From assembly GCF_900258035.1 (NCBI RefSeq), contig NZ_OGTP01000016.1:1-64000 (forward strand): a stretch of DNA of 64,000 nt. The letters are read 5' to 3'. A program made the position numbers and the translations under genes. Under the pieces are notes generated by a model. The model did no database searches. It had not been told where the DNA came from and saw nothing but the letters and a program-made list of their open reading frames with translations. The stretch comes from Caballeronia novacaledonica (lineage in GTDB: Bacteria > Pseudomonadota > Gammaproteobacteria > Burkholderiales > Burkholderiaceae). Of the stretch, positions 8,282 to 19,952 are shown in pieces; position 1 is the first letter of the stretch, and each line of letters opens with the position of its first letter.

Positions 8282-9130
8282 CTACTTACCTTGCTGCTGT
8301 TGTTGCTGTTGCATTTTCAGTTGTTCCTGGCGCGCCTGCTCCTGCTGTTGCGCCTTTTCCTGCGCCTTTCTGGCGGCTTCCTTCTGACGCGCCTCGACTT
8401 CCGCGCGATGCTGCGCGGCTTCCTGCTGCTTCTGCTCGTAGCGCTGCGCCTTTTGCTCGCGTTCCTGCGCGTCCTGCACGCCGCGAGCGCGCGCGTCTTC
8501 GAGTTGCTTCTGGTAGTCCGCCTGCTTGCGATCGTACGCCGCCTGGTTCGCCGCGCGCTGCGGCGCCTCGGCGGTGCGCTGGGCGGCGGCCAGCGCGTTC
8601 TGACGCTGCTTGTCCTCGTAGGCCTGCTGGCTCGCCTTCTCGTTCGCGGCGCGCTGCGGCGCTTCCGCTTCGTATTGTGCCCGCTTGATCGCCGTCTGCT
8701 GGTCGCGCTGCTTTGCCCGCTCGGCGCGCTGTTCGTCGTCGAGTGCGAGTTGCTGTTCGCGAATCTGCTGACGCGTTTCGCGCATTTCGTTGCGCGCGTT
8801 GTCCAGACAGTGATTCACGAAGAACGTGCTGTAGCAGTCGTGCTGCTTCACGCCGTAACGGTAGTTGTTTTCTTCGCTACGCTTGTCGAGCACCTTCTGG
8901 CGCTCGACGAAACCGGCTTTCAGCGCGTCGTCGGGATTTTGCGCAGTCAGCGCGTCCGACGCAGCCGCATCCAGCGGACGTACGCTCACGGAAGTGCCGG
9001 GATCGATCGGCCTGGCGGTTTGAGCGAGCGCGTGCTGCGACGCGCATGCGCCTGCCGCGCACAGCAGCGAAACAGCCGCGGCGAACGGCACGTTTGAAAG
9101 GCGGAAGTTGGGCAAATGGATGAACGGCAA
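8282..9130 (-). CDS. Secreted, Gln/Arg-rich coiled-coil protein of unknown function
   Basis: I do not recognise this as a named family. The 282-residue product has a signal peptide (about residues 14-36, hydrophobic VPFAAAVSLL then ALAQ). A short domain (about 60-115) follows with two Cys in QHDCYSTFFVNHCLD, a possible disulfide in the periplasm. From about residue 118 to the end it is one long charged helix rich in Gln, Arg, Glu and Ala, ending in a run of Gln. EAPQRAAN occurs twice, 31 residues apart. The start is uncertain: TTG at 9128-9130 is the first codon after an in-frame stop, and GTG at 9091 would begin directly at the signal peptide; neither has a clear ribosome binding site. Confidence 0.75.
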   Translation of the reverse strand: MPFIHLPNFRLSNVPFAAAVSLLCAAGACASQHALAQTARPIDPGTSVSVRPLDAAASDALTAQNPDDALKAGFVERQKVLDKRSEENNYRYGVKQHDCYSTFFVNHCLDNARNEMRETRQQIREQQLALDDEQRAERAKQRDQQTAIKRAQYEAEAPQRAANEKASQQAYEDKQRQNALAAAQRTAEAPQRAANQAAYDRKQADYQKQLEDARARGVQDAQEREQKAQRYEQKQQEAAQHRAEVEARQKEAARKAQEKAQQQEQARQEQLKMQQQQQQQGK

Positions 9131-9173
9131 CGTGATAAAGAATCAGGTGCGAAACGGCCTGTGCGATGCCCAA

Positions 9174-9182
9174 ATTCTATCA
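9174..9182 (-). promoter_or_regulatory. Candidate extended -10 for the coiled-coil gene
   Basis: On the minus strand TGATAGAAT (extended TGn plus TAGAAT) lies 44 bases before the TTG start of the gene ending at 8282. No good -35 is visible. Confidence 0.4.
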
Positions 9183-9342
9183 CCGCGCGCCGGAGCGCTT
9201 CGCCATTTATGGCAAAATGCCCCGCTCAGCAACCCGGTCCGAACCTGGCTCGTTCTACGGTCACCCGCCCGCGGCGCCTCGCTCTCGCGAGCCTGCCCAC
9301 GCGGCGCGGATCTCGCTGGCGAGCCGCAGACAGCGCAGAAAC

Positions 9343-11667
9343 ATGACGCAAACCGTAGCACTCAAGATCGTACAGCGCATTGCCTCCGAACTCACCGTGC
9401 AGCCGCGTCAGGTCGCCGCCGCCGTGGAGCTTCTCGACGAAGGCTCGACTGTCCCGTTCATCGCCCGGTATCGCAAGGAAGTCACCGGCAATCTCGACGA
9501 CACGCAACTGCGCACGCTCGAAGAGCGCCTGCTGTATCTGCGCGAACTCGAAGACCGTCGCGCGACCATCCTGCAAAGTATCGACGAACAAGGCAAGCTC
9601 ACCGCCGAACTGCGCGGGGCCATCGAAGGCGCGGACAGCAAGCAGGTGCTCGAAGATCTCTATCTGCCCTACAAGCCCAAGCGCCGCACGCGCGCGCAGA
9701 TCGCCCGCGAAGCCGGTCTCGAACCGCTCGCGCAGGCGCTGCTCGCCGATCCCACGCTCGATCCTCAAGCCGAAGCCGCAAAGTTCGTCGATGCCGATAA
9801 AGGCGTCGCCGACACCAAAGCCGCGCTCGACGGCGCGCGCGACATTCTCTCCGAACAATTCGGCGAAACCGCCGAGATTCTCGGCAAGCTGCGCGAGCAT
9901 CTGTTCAGCCAGGGGCTCGTCACGTCGAGCGTGGTGGACGGCAAAGAGGGCGAGGAAGGCGAAAAATTCCGCGACTACTACGACTACAGCGAGACGATCC
10001 GCACCGTGCCGTCGCACCGCGCGCTCGCGCTGTTCCGCGGCCGCAACGCGGGCGTGCTGAGCGTCAAGCTCGGTCTCGGCGAAGAACTCGACGCGCAGAT
10101 TCCGCACCCGTGCGAAGCGATGATCGCGCAGCACTTCGGTATCGCCAATCGTGGCCGCGCCGCCGACAAATGGCTCGCCGACGTGTGCCGCTGGTGCTGG
10201 CGCGTGAAGGTGCAGCCGCATATCGAAACCGAACTGCTCACGCAACTGCGCGAAGAAGCCGAACATGAAGCCATTCGCGTGTTCGCGCGCAATCTGAAGG
10301 ACTTGCTGCTCGCGGCGCCGGCCGGCCCGAAGGCCGTGATCGGTCTCGATCCGGGCTTGCGGACCGGCGTGAAGGTCGCGGTCGTGGATCGCACCGGCAA
10401 GGTCTTGGCGACGGACACCATCTATCCGCACGAACCGCGCCGCGACTGGGACGGCTCCATCGCGAAGCTCGCCCGCATCGCGCACGCCACGCAGGCGGAA
10501 CTCGTGTCGATCGGCAACGGCACCGCATCGCGCGAAACCGACAAGCTCGCGAGCGAGCTGATCGCGAAGCATCCCGATCTGAAGCTGCAGAAGATCGTCG
10601 TGTCCGAGGCGGGCGCGTCGGTGTATTCGGCATCGGAACTGGCCGCGAAGGAGTTTCCGGAACTCGACGTGTCGCTGCGCGGCGCGGTGTCGATCGCGCG
10701 GCGGCTGCAGGACCCGCTTGCCGAGCTCGTGAAGATCGAGCCGAAGGCGATCGGCGTCGGCCAGTATCAGCACGACGTCAATCAGCGCGAACTCGCGCGC
10801 TCGCTCGATGCGGTCGTCGAGGATTGCGTGAACGCCGTCGGTGTCGACGCGAACACGGCGTCGGTCGCGCTGCTCGCGCGCGTGTCGGGGCTGAATTCGA
10901 CGCTCGCGCGCAATATCGTCGATTATCGCGATGCCAACGGGCCGTTTCCGTCGCGCGCGCATCTGAAGAAGGTGCCGCGTCTCGGCGACAAAACTTTCGA
11001 GCAGGCGGCGGGCTTTCTGCGCATCAACAACGGCGAGAATCCGCTCGATCGCTCGTCGGTGCACCCGGAGGCGTATCCGGTCGTCGAACGCATTCTCGCG
11101 AAGATCAAGAAGCATATCGGCGATGTGCTCGGCAAGCGCGAAGCGTTGACGGGTCTCTCGCCCACCGAATTCGTCGACGATCGTTTCGGCCTACCGACCG
11201 TGCGCGACATTCTCGCCGAGCTTGAAAAGCCGGGCCGCGATCCGCGCCCCGAGTTCAAGACGGCGACATTCCGGGAAGGCATCGAGAAAATCTCGGACCT
11301 CGTGCCGGGCATGATCCTCGAAGGCGTCGTGACGAACGTCGCGGCCTTCGGCGCGTTCGTCGATATCGGCGTGCATCAGGATGGCCTCGTGCACGTTTCG
11401 GCCTTGTCGACGAAGTTCATCAAGGACCCGCACGAAGTCGTGAAGGCCGGTCAGGTCGTCAAGGTGAAGGTGATCGAGACCGATGTGAAGCGCCAGCGCA
11501 TTTCGCTCACCATGCGTCTCGACGACGACTCCGCCGCAGCGCCTTCGGCGGGCGGCGCGCAATCGCGCGGTTCGCAGGATCGTCGTTCGGGCCAGCGTCC
11601 GCAACAGCGTCGCGAACCGGAAGCGGCCGGCGCAATGGCCGCGGCGTTCGCAAAACTGAAGCGCTGA
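9343..11667 (+). CDS. tex: Tex-family S1 RNA-binding transcription accessory protein
   Basis: A 774-residue protein with the full Tex layout: N-terminal helix-turn-helix region, a YqgF/RNase H-like domain (around [18 protein letters not shown], about residue 330), helix-hairpin-helix repeats ([16 protein letters not shown], near 515) and a C-terminal S1 domain ([16 protein letters not shown], about 660-725). A 50-residue Ser/Gly/Gln/Arg tail follows. Tex binds nucleic acids and affects transcription of toxin and other genes. The frame is open for 59 more codons upstream, but family homology starts at [17 protein letters not shown], so the ATG at 9343 is chosen. A terminator shared with kup follows. 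Confidence 0.95.
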   Translation: MTQTVALKIVQRIASELTVQPRQVAAAVELLDEGSTVPFIARYRKEVTGNLDDTQLRTLEERLLYLRELEDRRATILQSIDEQGKLTAELRGAIEGADSKQVLEDLYLPYKPKRRTRAQIAREAGLEPLAQALLADPTLDPQAEAAKFVDADKGVADTKAALDGARDILSEQFGETAEILGKLREHLFSQGLVTSSVVDGKEGEEGEKFRDYYDYSETIRTVPSHRALALFRGRNAGVLSVKLGLGEELDAQIPHPCEAMIAQHFGIANRGRAADKWLADVCRWCWRVKVQPHIETELLTQLREEAEHEAIRVFARNLKDLLLAAPAGPKAVIGLDPGLRTGVKVAVVDRTGKVLATDTIYPHEPRRDWDGSIAKLARIAHATQAELVSIGNGTASRETDKLASELIAKHPDLKLQKIVVSEAGASVYSASELAAKEFPELDVSLRGAVSIARRLQDPLAELVKIEPKAIGVGQYQHDVNQRELARSLDAVVEDCVNAVGVDANTASVALLARVSGLNSTLARNIVDYRDANGPFPSRAHLKKVPRLGDKTFEQAAGFLRINNGENPLDRSSVHPEAYPVVERILAKIKKHIGDVLGKREALTGLSPTEFVDDRFGLPTVRDILAELEKPGRDPRPEFKTATFREGIEKISDLVPGMILEGVVTNVAAFGAFVDIGVHQDGLVHVSALSTKFIKDPHEVVKAGQVVKVKVIETDVKRQRISLTMRLDDDSAAAPSAGGAQSRGSQDRRSGQRPQQRREPEAAGAMAAAFAKLKR

Positions 11668-11684
11668 CGCTTCGAGTCGCCAAA

Positions 11685-11720
11685 GAAAAAACCCCACGTC
11701 TTGCGACGTGGGGTTTTTTT
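11685..11720. terminator. Bidirectional terminator between tex and kup
   Basis: Stem CCCCACGTC / GACGTGGGG (loop TTGC) is flanked by an A-run on the left and a T-run on the right, so it works for both convergent genes. Confidence 0.93.
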
Positions 11721-11741
11721 ACGCTGCCGAAAAACGCAGCG

Positions 11742-13634
11742 TCAAATCTCGATCTTCGTTCCCAGCTCGACCACGCGATTCGCGGGAATGCTGAAGAAAT
11801 CGGTCGGCTTCGCCGCGTTCTGATGCATCCACGCGAACACGCGCTCGCGCCACACCGACATGCCGGGCAATTCCGTGGGCACGACCGTCTCGCGCGCCAT
11901 GAAGAACGACGTGTCCATGAGCTCGAAGGTCATCGCGTGCGTGCGCGTGATCTGCTCGAGCACGGCCTTCACGTCCGGCGTCTCGTTGAAGCCGTAAGCC
12001 GCCTTCACGAGGAAAAGGCCGCCGCCGATATCCTTCACTTCGAGACGATGCGCATCGTCGACATACGGAATGTCGCGCGTCGCGAAGTTCATGAAGATGG
12101 TGCGCTCGTGCAGCACCTTGTTGTGCTTCAGGTTGTGCAGCAGGCTCACGGGCACGAGCGAATCGCTGCCGGTGAGATAGATCGCCGTACCCGACACGCG
12201 ATGCGGCGGATGCGCGAGCAAGCCCTGCAGGAACGGCATCAGCGGGATACCGTCCGCGGCCGTGCGATCCTTCACGATCATGCGGCCCTTGTACCAGGTC
12301 ATCAACAGGAAGAAGAGCGCCCCGCCGATGCACAGCGGCAGCCAGCCGCCCTGCTCGATCTTCAGCAGGCTCGCGCCGAAGAAGCCGATGTCGATTGCAA
12401 GGAACACGGTGATCATCCCGCCGACGAGCCAGCGGTTCCAGCCCCACAGATTCACCATGACGACCGACACGAGAATGGTCGTGGTGAGCATCGTCGCGGT
12501 GACGGCGAGACCGTACGCGGCCGCCAGATTCTCGGAGCTCTTGAAGCCGATCACGATGCACAGGATGATGAGGAGCAGCATCCAGTTGACGAGCGGAATG
12601 TAGATCTGGCCGATCGCAAGCTCCGACGTATGAAGGATCTTCATGCGCGGCACGTAGCCGAGCTGGATCGCCTGGCTCGTCAGCGAATACGCGCCGGAGA
12701 TGACCGCCTGCGATGCGATCACGGTCGCGACCGTCGACAGAATCACGAGCGGCAGCAACGCCCAGTCGGGCGCGAGCAGAAAGAACGGGCTTTCGATGGC
12801 CTTCGGATCGTGCATCAGGAGCGCGCCCTGGCCGAAATAGTTGAGCAGCAGCGACGGCATGACGAGACCGTACCAGCCGTAGCGGATCGGCTTCGCGCCG
12901 AAGTGACCCATGTCCGCATAGAGCGCTTCCGCGCCGGTCAGCACGAGCACGACGGAGCCGAGCACGATATACGCCTGCAGCACGTGCTGCGCCATGAAGG
13001 AGATGGCGTAATACGGATTGAGCGCGGCGATGATGCGCGGCTCCATCACGATATGCGCGGCGCCGAGCACCGCGAGCGTCGCGAACCACACGACCATGAT
13101 CGGACCGAAGAGCCTGCCGACCACCGCCGTGCCGTGGCGCTGAATCCAGAACAGCGCGATCAGGATGACGATCGTGATCGGCAGCACGTATGGCGAGAGC
13201 TTGGGCGCCGCGATCTCGAGGCCTTCGACCGCGGAGATCACCGACATCGCCGGCGTGATGACCGCATCGCCGTAGAACATGCACGCGCCGAAGATGCCGA
13301 GCATCATCAGCACGCCCGAGACCTTGCCCGACTCCTTCACGCTGCGCAGCGCGAGCGTCGTCATGGCGAACACGCCGCCTTCGCCGTTGTTGTCGGCGCG
13401 CATGACGAACAGAACGTATTTGACGGCGACCACCATGACGATCGCCCAGAAGAGCAAGGAGATCACGCCGAGAATCGACGCCTCCGACAAGCCGATGCCA
13501 TGCGACGGGCTAAAGGCTTCCTTCAATGAATAGAGAGGACTCGTGCCGATGTCGCCGAAAACGACGCCGATGGCTGCGAGCGCAAGCGAGTGCATGGGTT
13601 GTTTATGCTCGTGCGCGTGAGTCGTGTTAGTCAT
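11742..13634 (-). CDS. kup: KUP/HAK/KT-family potassium uptake permease
   Basis: Proton-coupled K+ importer of the inner membrane. The 630-residue protein has the family signature [17 protein letters not shown] at about residues 23-39, about twelve hydrophobic segments in the first 430 residues and a soluble C-terminal domain of about 190 residues. Length matches E. coli Kup (622). ATG start at 13632-13634. It converges on tex across the shared terminator. A -10-like TAGAAT (plus-strand ATTCTA at 13676-13681) lies just upstream. Confidence 0.96.
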   Translation of the reverse strand: MTNTTHAHEHKQPMHSLALAAIGVVFGDIGTSPLYSLKEAFSPSHGIGLSEASILGVISLLFWAIVMVVAVKYVLFVMRADNNGEGGVFAMTTLALRSVKESGKVSGVLMMLGIFGACMFYGDAVITPAMSVISAVEGLEIAAPKLSPYVLPITIVILIALFWIQRHGTAVVGRLFGPIMVVWFATLAVLGAAHIVMEPRIIAALNPYYAISFMAQHVLQAYIVLGSVVLVLTGAEALYADMGHFGAKPIRYGWYGLVMPSLLLNYFGQGALLMHDPKAIESPFFLLAPDWALLPLVILSTVATVIASQAVISGAYSLTSQAIQLGYVPRMKILHTSELAIGQIYIPLVNWMLLLIILCIVIGFKSSENLAAAYGLAVTATMLTTTILVSVVMVNLWGWNRWLVGGMITVFLAIDIGFFGASLLKIEQGGWLPLCIGGALFFLLMTWYKGRMIVKDRTAADGIPLMPFLQGLLAHPPHRVSGTAIYLTGSDSLVPVSLLHNLKHNKVLHERTIFMNFATRDIPYVDDAHRLEVKDIGGGLFLVKAAYGFNETPDVKAVLEQITRTHAMTFELMDTSFFMARETVVPTELPGMSVWRERVFAWMHQNAAKPTDFFSIPANRVVELGTKIEI

Positions 13635-13675
13635 AAAAGCGAAATATCCGTCCAGAGCGGAAAAAAACGAACGCC

Positions 13676-13681
13676 ATTCTA
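13676..13681 (-). promoter_or_regulatory. Candidate kup promoter -10
   Basis: Minus-strand TAGAAT 42 bases before the kup ATG. A second candidate, TGCTACACT, lies further upstream near 13750. Neither has a convincing -35. Confidence 0.35.
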
Positions 13682-13823
13682 TCTAACGTTGCACGCGAAG
13701 ACGCCTTCTTGCGTGTTGCTCCAGCGCCACGAGAGACGCGAGTGAGAGTGTAGCATCGTGCTTCGCGTGCGTCGGCGGGCGCGCTCGGCATGATGGTTTG
13801 CAGTTCGTCGCACAATCGCGCAG

Positions 13824-13870
13824 AAACAAAAACGCCGTTGCGCCCGGCGTCGTGCCCGGCGAACGGCGTC
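13824..13870 (-). terminator. Intrinsic terminator after the phosphoribosyltransferase gene
   Basis: On the minus strand the arms ACGCCGTT and AACGGCGT enclose a GC-rich loop containing a repeated CGCCGGGC, followed by TTTTTGTTT. It begins 30 bases after the stop of the upstream gene. Confidence 0.8.
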
Positions 13871-13899
13871 TGTCATGCGAAACAATCAGACGTCGACGT

Positions 13900-14460
13900 T
13901 CATCCGCGTTCGTTCTGCATGCCGCGCTTGATCCACGCACCCAGGTTGTGCGGACGCACCGTGTCCCACTCCTCGAAAGGCTGATGAATCCACGGATTCG
14001 TTTCAAGATGCTGAACGTGATAGTCGGGCGTGACCTTGGAGCACGCCTTGTACCAGAGCACCGCCGAACGCACCGACGTGATGCCCGGATAACGCTCCTT
14101 CAGATGCTCCTGCACGCGCGCGAGCGTGACGCCCGAATCGACGAGATCGTCGACCAGCAGCACGTTGCCGGACAGATCGCCGCGCGTCATCGTGATGTAT
14201 TGCGCGATGTCGAGATCGCCCTGCTCCGTGCCCGCGGCTTCGCGGTACGAGCTCGTCGCGAGAATGGCGAGCGGCAGGTCGTAGATGCGTGAAAGTTGAT
14301 CGCCCACGCGCAGGCCGCCGCGCGCGAGGCACAGGATCTTGTCGAACTTCCAGCCCGACTCGTGCACCTTCAGTGCGAGCAGTTCGATCAGCCGGTGATA
14401 TTCATCCCAGCCGACCCAGAGGTTCTTGTCGTCGTTGCGCGGGTCCGTCATCGCGATCAT
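13900..14460 (-). CDS. Type I purine phosphoribosyltransferase-like protein
   Basis: A 186-residue protein with the PRPP-binding motif VLLVDDLVDSGVTL (about residues 99-112) and ARGGLRVGDQLSR upstream, typical of the hypoxanthine/xanthine phosphoribosyltransferase family. It probably salvages a purine base with PRPP. It lies downstream of purA on the same strand, separated by 99 bases with a hairpin, which fits a purine role, but the exact base used cannot be read from sequence. ATG at 14458-14460; a second ATG three codons on is possible. Confidence 0.85.
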   Translation of the reverse strand: MIAMTDPRNDDKNLWVGWDEYHRLIELLALKVHESGWKFDKILCLARGGLRVGDQLSRIYDLPLAILATSSYREAAGTEQGDLDIAQYITMTRGDLSGNVLLVDDLVDSGVTLARVQEHLKERYPGITSVRSAVLWYKACSKVTPDYHVQHLETNPWIHQPFEEWDTVRPHNLGAWIKRGMQNERG

Positions 14461-14497
14461 GGTGAGGCTCTTTCAAATGCTTAGGTTATATACGACA

Positions 14498-14520
14498 TGT
14501 GGCCGCTTCAGGCGGCCACA
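14498..14520. other. Hairpin between purA and the phosphoribosyltransferase gene
   Basis: Perfect nine-base arms TGTGGCCGC and GCGGCCACA with a five-base loop, 40 bases after the purA stop. No proper T-run follows on the minus strand, so it may stabilise the purA mRNA end or act as a weak terminator. Confidence 0.55.
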
Positions 14521-14559
14521 TTCTTTACAGCGTCCGGTTCAGGCGAGGCTTTGCGGCGC

Positions 14560-15915
<1,356 letters not shown>

Positions 15916-16061
15916 TTAGCTGGTTAAAAACGCATTTTACCTATGTTCGCGAAAGGTTCCGAGTTTTTCGGGACGCGTTTCGCGATTTCGTCACGCTCGC
16001 GCGATTGGAATCGGCTAAGCAAATTCCTTTGCCGATCAAGCGACTGTATTCATCGCCCGCT

Positions 16062-17213
16062 TCAGGTGCGCGTTTCGACCGTCCATTTGCCGTCACGCTC
16101 GACGAGCACGCGGTCGAACGCGAATTCGTCCAGATCGTGATCGTGGCCGGGCAGCGCCTGGATCACGACTTCGCCCGCCGCGCGCAGCGCGAGAACCGCC
16201 GCGCGCAGCGGCTCGTCATGCTTCCAGGGCGCGAGGATCGCGCTGCCGCGAGCGTCCACCGGCGAGATGCGCGCCACTTCGCGCAGATCGAGCGAGAATC
16301 CCGTCGCGGGCCGCGCACGGCCGTACGCGAGGCCGACGTCGTCATATCGGCCGCCGCGCGCGACCGCGTTCGGCACGCCATCGACATAGGCGGAGAACAT
16401 CACGCCGCTGTGATAAGCGTAGCCGCGCAAATCCGCGAGGTCGATCATCACTTCCGCGCCTTCGACCTGACCCGCGAGAAACGCGAGATCGTCGAGCGCG
16501 CGCGCGATCACCGGCAGATTCGGCAGAAGTCCACGCGCGGTTTGCAGCACCGAGGCATCGCCATACAGCGACGGCAACGACCGCAGCGCCTCGCGCGGCA
16601 CCTGTCCGAGATGCGCCGTCAGTTCATGCAGGCGCGGCACGTCCTTGCTCGCGAGCGCCTCGTACAGCGCTTCGCCGAGCGCTGCCGCCGCCGGTTCGAG
16701 TTCCAGCAGCGCGGCGAGCACGCCCGCGTGGCACAGATCGAGACGCACTTTCTTCAGACCAGCGAGATGCAGCGAATCGAGCATCAGTTGCTGGATTTCG
16801 AGATCGGCTTCGAGCCCCGCGTGCCCGTAGATTTCCGCGCCGATCTGAATCTGCTCGCGCGTCGCGTGCAGCCCGCGCGGGCGCGTGTGCAGCACGACGC
16901 CCGCGTAGCACAGACGCGTCACGCCCTGCCGGTTCAGCAGATGCGCATCGATGCGCGACACCTGCGGCGTGATGTCCGCGCGCAGGCCGAGCGTGCGTCC
17001 GGACAACTGATCGACGAGCTTGAAGGTGCGCAGATTCAGGTCGGTTCCGCCGCTCGTCAGGAGCGATTCGAGATATTCGAGCATCGGCGGCATCACCAGT
17101 TCGTAGCCGTACGAACGGAAACGGTCGAGCAGGCGGCGGCGCAGCTCTTCGATCTTGCGGGCTTCCGACGGCAAGACGTCGGCGATATTCTCGGGAAGTA
17201 ACCAGGTGGACAT
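16062..17213 (-). CDS. hisZ: ATP phosphoribosyltransferase regulatory subunit
   Basis: A histidyl-tRNA synthetase paralogue without aminoacylation activity that forms the HisGZ complex and makes histidine synthesis feedback-sensitive. The 383-residue protein has class II synthetase-like motifs ([15 protein letters not shown], and GGRYDDV in the C-terminal part) but no anticodon-binding domain of normal length. The ATG at 17211-17213 is chosen because TAGGAAAC sits about eight bases before it and homology begins at [18 protein letters not shown]; an ATG eight codons upstream is less likely. It is only 8 kb from the true hisS on the same strand; hisG is not in the window. Confidence 0.94.
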   Translation of the reverse strand: MSTWLLPENIADVLPSEARKIEELRRRLLDRFRSYGYELVMPPMLEYLESLLTSGGTDLNLRTFKLVDQLSGRTLGLRADITPQVSRIDAHLLNRQGVTRLCYAGVVLHTRPRGLHATREQIQIGAEIYGHAGLEADLEIQQLMLDSLHLAGLKKVRLDLCHAGVLAALLELEPAAAALGEALYEALASKDVPRLHELTAHLGQVPREALRSLPSLYGDASVLQTARGLLPNLPVIARALDDLAFLAGQVEGAEVMIDLADLRGYAYHSGVMFSAYVDGVPNAVARGGRYDDVGLAYGRARPATGFSLDLREVARISPVDARGSAILAPWKHDEPLRAAVLALRAAGEVVIQALPGHDHDLDEFAFDRVLVERDGKWTVETRT

Positions 17214-17334
17214 CGATACGTTTCCTACGGGACGCAAGCTTCGGCGCGGGTCGCGCGGCTTGCGGACTTGAACGGTCAGGGACGAAAGGATAAGGACAAG
17301 ATAGGCGAAATGGCGGCGGCTTGCCGGGCGAGGC

Positions 17335-17520
17335 TCACGTCGCGATCAGGAGCAGAATCAGGCCGAGCACCATCGCGACCAGCCCGCCGATGCGGATATG
17401 GTGCACCGGCCGCTCCGCGATGCGGCGAAAGGTATCGCGCCAGGCAGTCGGGAAAACGAAGGGAAACATGCCTTCGATAATCAGCATCAACGCAAGAGCG
17501 AGCAGGAACGTCTCGGCCAT
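17335..17520 (-). CDS. DUF2065 small inner-membrane protein
   Basis: A 61-residue protein with two hydrophobic helices (about residues 3-19 and 43-60) joined by a short basic loop containing RRIAERP. It matches the DUF2065 family, which regularly sits next to hflC and purA or hisZ. Its function is unknown; the position suggests an accessory role to the HflKC-FtsH membrane complex. The ATG at 17518-17520 begins [17 protein letters not shown]; an upstream in-frame extension lacks a site. Confidence 0.88.
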   Translation of the reverse strand: MAETFLLALALMLIIEGMFPFVFPTAWRDTFRRIAERPVHHIRIGGLVAMVLGLILLLIAT

Positions 17521-17583
17521 GTCCAAGGGTTTGTTTTGATTGCCGCGCGGCCGGCACATTGCCGGCGCGCGGCGCGGACGGGA

Positions 17584-18486
17584 TCAGCGCTTCGCCGTCG
17601 CCGGGGGCGACGTGTCCGTCGCGCCGCCGGTCGGGCTCTTCATGAAGCGGAAGAAATCGCTGCTCGGATCGACCACGATCACGTCGCCCGGCTTGAACGT
17701 CTTCTTATACGCTTCGAGGCTCTGATAGAACTGGTAGAACTGCGGATCGCGTCCGTACGCATCGGCCGCTATGGCCGCCGCCTTGCTGTCTCCTTCGCCC
17801 TTGATCGACTGCGCCTGGCTGTAGGCGTCCGCGACGATGGCCTGCTGCGTGCGTTCCGCGTCGGCCTTGATCTTGTCCGCTTCCGCCGTGCCTTTCGCGC
17901 GCTCGTTCGCCGCGGCCTGCTGACGCGCCGCGATCATGCGCTTGTAGACCGAATCGGCCACCGCCGACGGAAAGTCGATGCGCGTCATCTGCAGATCGAC
18001 GAGCTGCACGCCGAAGCCGCCGGCCGCGCCTTCGACACTCTTTCGCGCGTCGGTTTCGATCGCCTGCTGATTGCCGAGCGCGTCGGTGAGCGGACGCTTC
18101 GCGAAAGCGCTCGCGAGCGCCGTGCGCGCGAGCGCGGTGATGCGCTCTTCGGCCGTCTGCGTGTTCTTCTCGTTGCTTTCGAAGAGCTTCAGGGGATCGG
18201 AGACGCGATACTTGATCACCGTGTTGACCAGCACTTCGTTCTTGTCGGCGGTCGAGAAACGGTCGGCGCCGGATTCGTCGATGGTGAGCGTGCGCGTGTC
18301 GACGAGCGTGAGCGTCTGGAACGGCGGCGGCAGCTTGAAGTGCAGGCCGGGGCCTTCGAGACGCGGATTGCCTTCGCCATGTGCGGCGACGACGGCGGCA
18401 TGTCTTTCGTCGACGGTGAAGATCATCGACGAACCGATGAACAGCACGATGACGACGGCGACGACGAGCGCAAAAATTCGATTCAT
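17584..18486 (-). CDS. hflC: HflC, SPFH-domain regulator of the FtsH protease
   Basis: Forms the HflKC complex that surrounds and restrains FtsH in the inner membrane. The 300-residue protein has an N-terminal membrane anchor (residues 5-21), an SPFH/band-7 domain with the typical FTVDERHAAVV start, a helical region rich in Ala/Glu/Lys, and YQSLEAYKKTF near the end. ATG at 18484-18486 with AAGGAG nine bases upstream. It follows hflK by 11 bases, so the two are cotranscribed. Confidence 0.96.
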   Translation of the reverse strand: MNRIFALVVAVVIVLFIGSSMIFTVDERHAAVVAAHGEGNPRLEGPGLHFKLPPPFQTLTLVDTRTLTIDESGADRFSTADKNEVLVNTVIKYRVSDPLKLFESNEKNTQTAEERITALARTALASAFAKRPLTDALGNQQAIETDARKSVEGAAGGFGVQLVDLQMTRIDFPSAVADSVYKRMIAARQQAAANERAKGTAEADKIKADAERTQQAIVADAYSQAQSIKGEGDSKAAAIAADAYGRDPQFYQFYQSLEAYKKTFKPGDVIVVDPSSDFFRFMKSPTGGATDTSPPATAKR

Positions 18487-18497
18487 GTTCGCGCTCC

Positions 18498-19892
18498 TTA
18501 TTGCAGGTCTTCCGACCGGCTGCGGGAACGGAACGCGTCGCGCGAGCGCAGCGGATCGCCGCCGGCATTCGCGCTCGCGCCGCTGGCGGCGCTCGCCGCG
18601 CTGGCGGGTGCGGCGGCGGCCGGCGCGGATGCGCTCGTTGCGCCTTGCGCGCGCGCCTGAGGTGCTTCGGCCGCGGCAGGCGCGCCCGACGCAGCCGCGC
18701 CGTTCGTGCCCTCGGCCGCGTCCTTCGCCTGCTGCCGATTGGCTTCGACGAGCTTGTCGAGCGGCAGATACACGACATTATTGCCGGCCTTGCTGTCGAC
18801 GAAAACCTTCGTGGTGCGCGAGTAGATCTGCTGCATCGTGTCCAGGTACATGCGTTGACGAATGACCGCGGGCGCCTTCGAGTATTCCGCGTAGACCTCC
18901 TTGAAGCGCTCCGCGTCGCCCTGCGCCTGCGTGACCTCGCGATTGCTGTAGGCGCGCGCCTCGTCGATCAGCTTGGCCGCGTCGGCCTTCGCGCGCGGCA
19001 GCAACTGATCCGCATAGGCTTGCGCGGTATCGCGGGCGCGCTCGTTGTCCTGACGCACGCGCGCCGCTTCCTCGAACGCCGACTGCACCTGCTGCGGCAC
19101 CTGCACGCTTTGCACCGCGACGCCCGTCACCTGCAGACCGGTGCGATAAGTATCGAGCGAACGCTGGATCGTCTCGATCAGGCGGGCGCGCAGCGTTTCG
19201 CGATCCTTGTAGAGCATGTCGTCGGTCGTGAGGCCGCCCGCGATCTCGCGGATCGCCGATTGCGCGGCCTGCGTGACGCTGTCGTCCGCATTGACGCTGC
19301 GGAAGAGGAAGTCGGTGGGCGATTTGATCTGATACTGCACGGCGAAGCGCACATCGACGATATCCGCGTCGTTCGTCAGCAGCGACGCGTCGCGCACGTT
19401 GCCTTGCGAAAGCGCGGTGCCGCGCCCGACTTCGACGGAACGAATCTGCGAGGTATCGACGATTTCGCTCGACTGGAACGGATACGGCAGACGCCAGTGA
19501 ATGCCTTGCGAGACCGTCTGACGATACTGGCCGAATTGCGAGACAACGCCGACATGCCCGTCCTGCACGACAAACACGCCGCTGCCGAGATAGATGGCGA
19601 TCAGCACGCCGATCACGATGCCGACGCCGATCTTGGTGCCGCGGCCGTTCTCGCGCGGCGCGCCGTTGCCGGGCTTCTTGCCGAACACGCCGGCGATGCG
19701 GCGATTGAACTCGCGCCACATTTCGTCGAGATCCGGCGGACCTTCGTCCTTGCCGTTCGGGCGCTTGCCGTCTTGCGGGCGCTTCGAGTCGTTCTTCACG
19801 CCATTGCCGTCGCCCCGCCCCCAGCGCGGATCGTTGATCGAAAAGACGGCATGCACAGCGTGCCGGATACTCCGCTCTTTATAGTCGTTCAC
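18498..19892 (-). CDS. hflK: HflK, SPFH-domain partner of HflC
   Basis: Has a cytoplasmic Asn/Gly/Pro-rich head with PPDLDEMWREFNRR, one membrane helix (GVGIVIGVLIAIYLGSGVFV) and an SPFH domain. Its last 70 or so residues are low-complexity Ala/Pro/Ser ending RSRSRSEDLQ. The start is open to debate. GTG at 19890-19892 begins VNDYKERS, where I expect family homology to start, and has GGTGA just before it; an ATG lies five codons upstream (19905-19907) without a site. Length from the GTG is 464 residues, longer than the E. coli protein (419) because of the tail. Confidence 0.94.
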   Translation of the reverse strand: MNDYKERSIRHAVHAVFSINDPRWGRGDGNGVKNDSKRPQDGKRPNGKDEGPPDLDEMWREFNRRIAGVFGKKPGNGAPRENGRGTKIGVGIVIGVLIAIYLGSGVFVVQDGHVGVVSQFGQYRQTVSQGIHWRLPYPFQSSEIVDTSQIRSVEVGRGTALSQGNVRDASLLTNDADIVDVRFAVQYQIKSPTDFLFRSVNADDSVTQAAQSAIREIAGGLTTDDMLYKDRETLRARLIETIQRSLDTYRTGLQVTGVAVQSVQVPQQVQSAFEEAARVRQDNERARDTAQAYADQLLPRAKADAAKLIDEARAYSNREVTQAQGDAERFKEVYAEYSKAPAVIRQRMYLDTMQQIYSRTTKVFVDSKAGNNVVYLPLDKLVEANRQQAKDAAEGTNGAAASGAPAAAEAPQARAQGATSASAPAAAAPASAASAASGASANAGGDPLRSRDAFRSRSRSEDLQ

Positions 19893-19952
19893 TCGGTGAT
19901 TCACCATTAGACAGCCGGGGTCGACGCCGGGTCGATGCAATTCCGAAGCAAC

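Noticed and set aside
9166-9342. 59-codon in-frame N-terminal extension of tex
   Set aside because: Low-complexity sequence without homology; Tex homology begins at the ATG at 9343.
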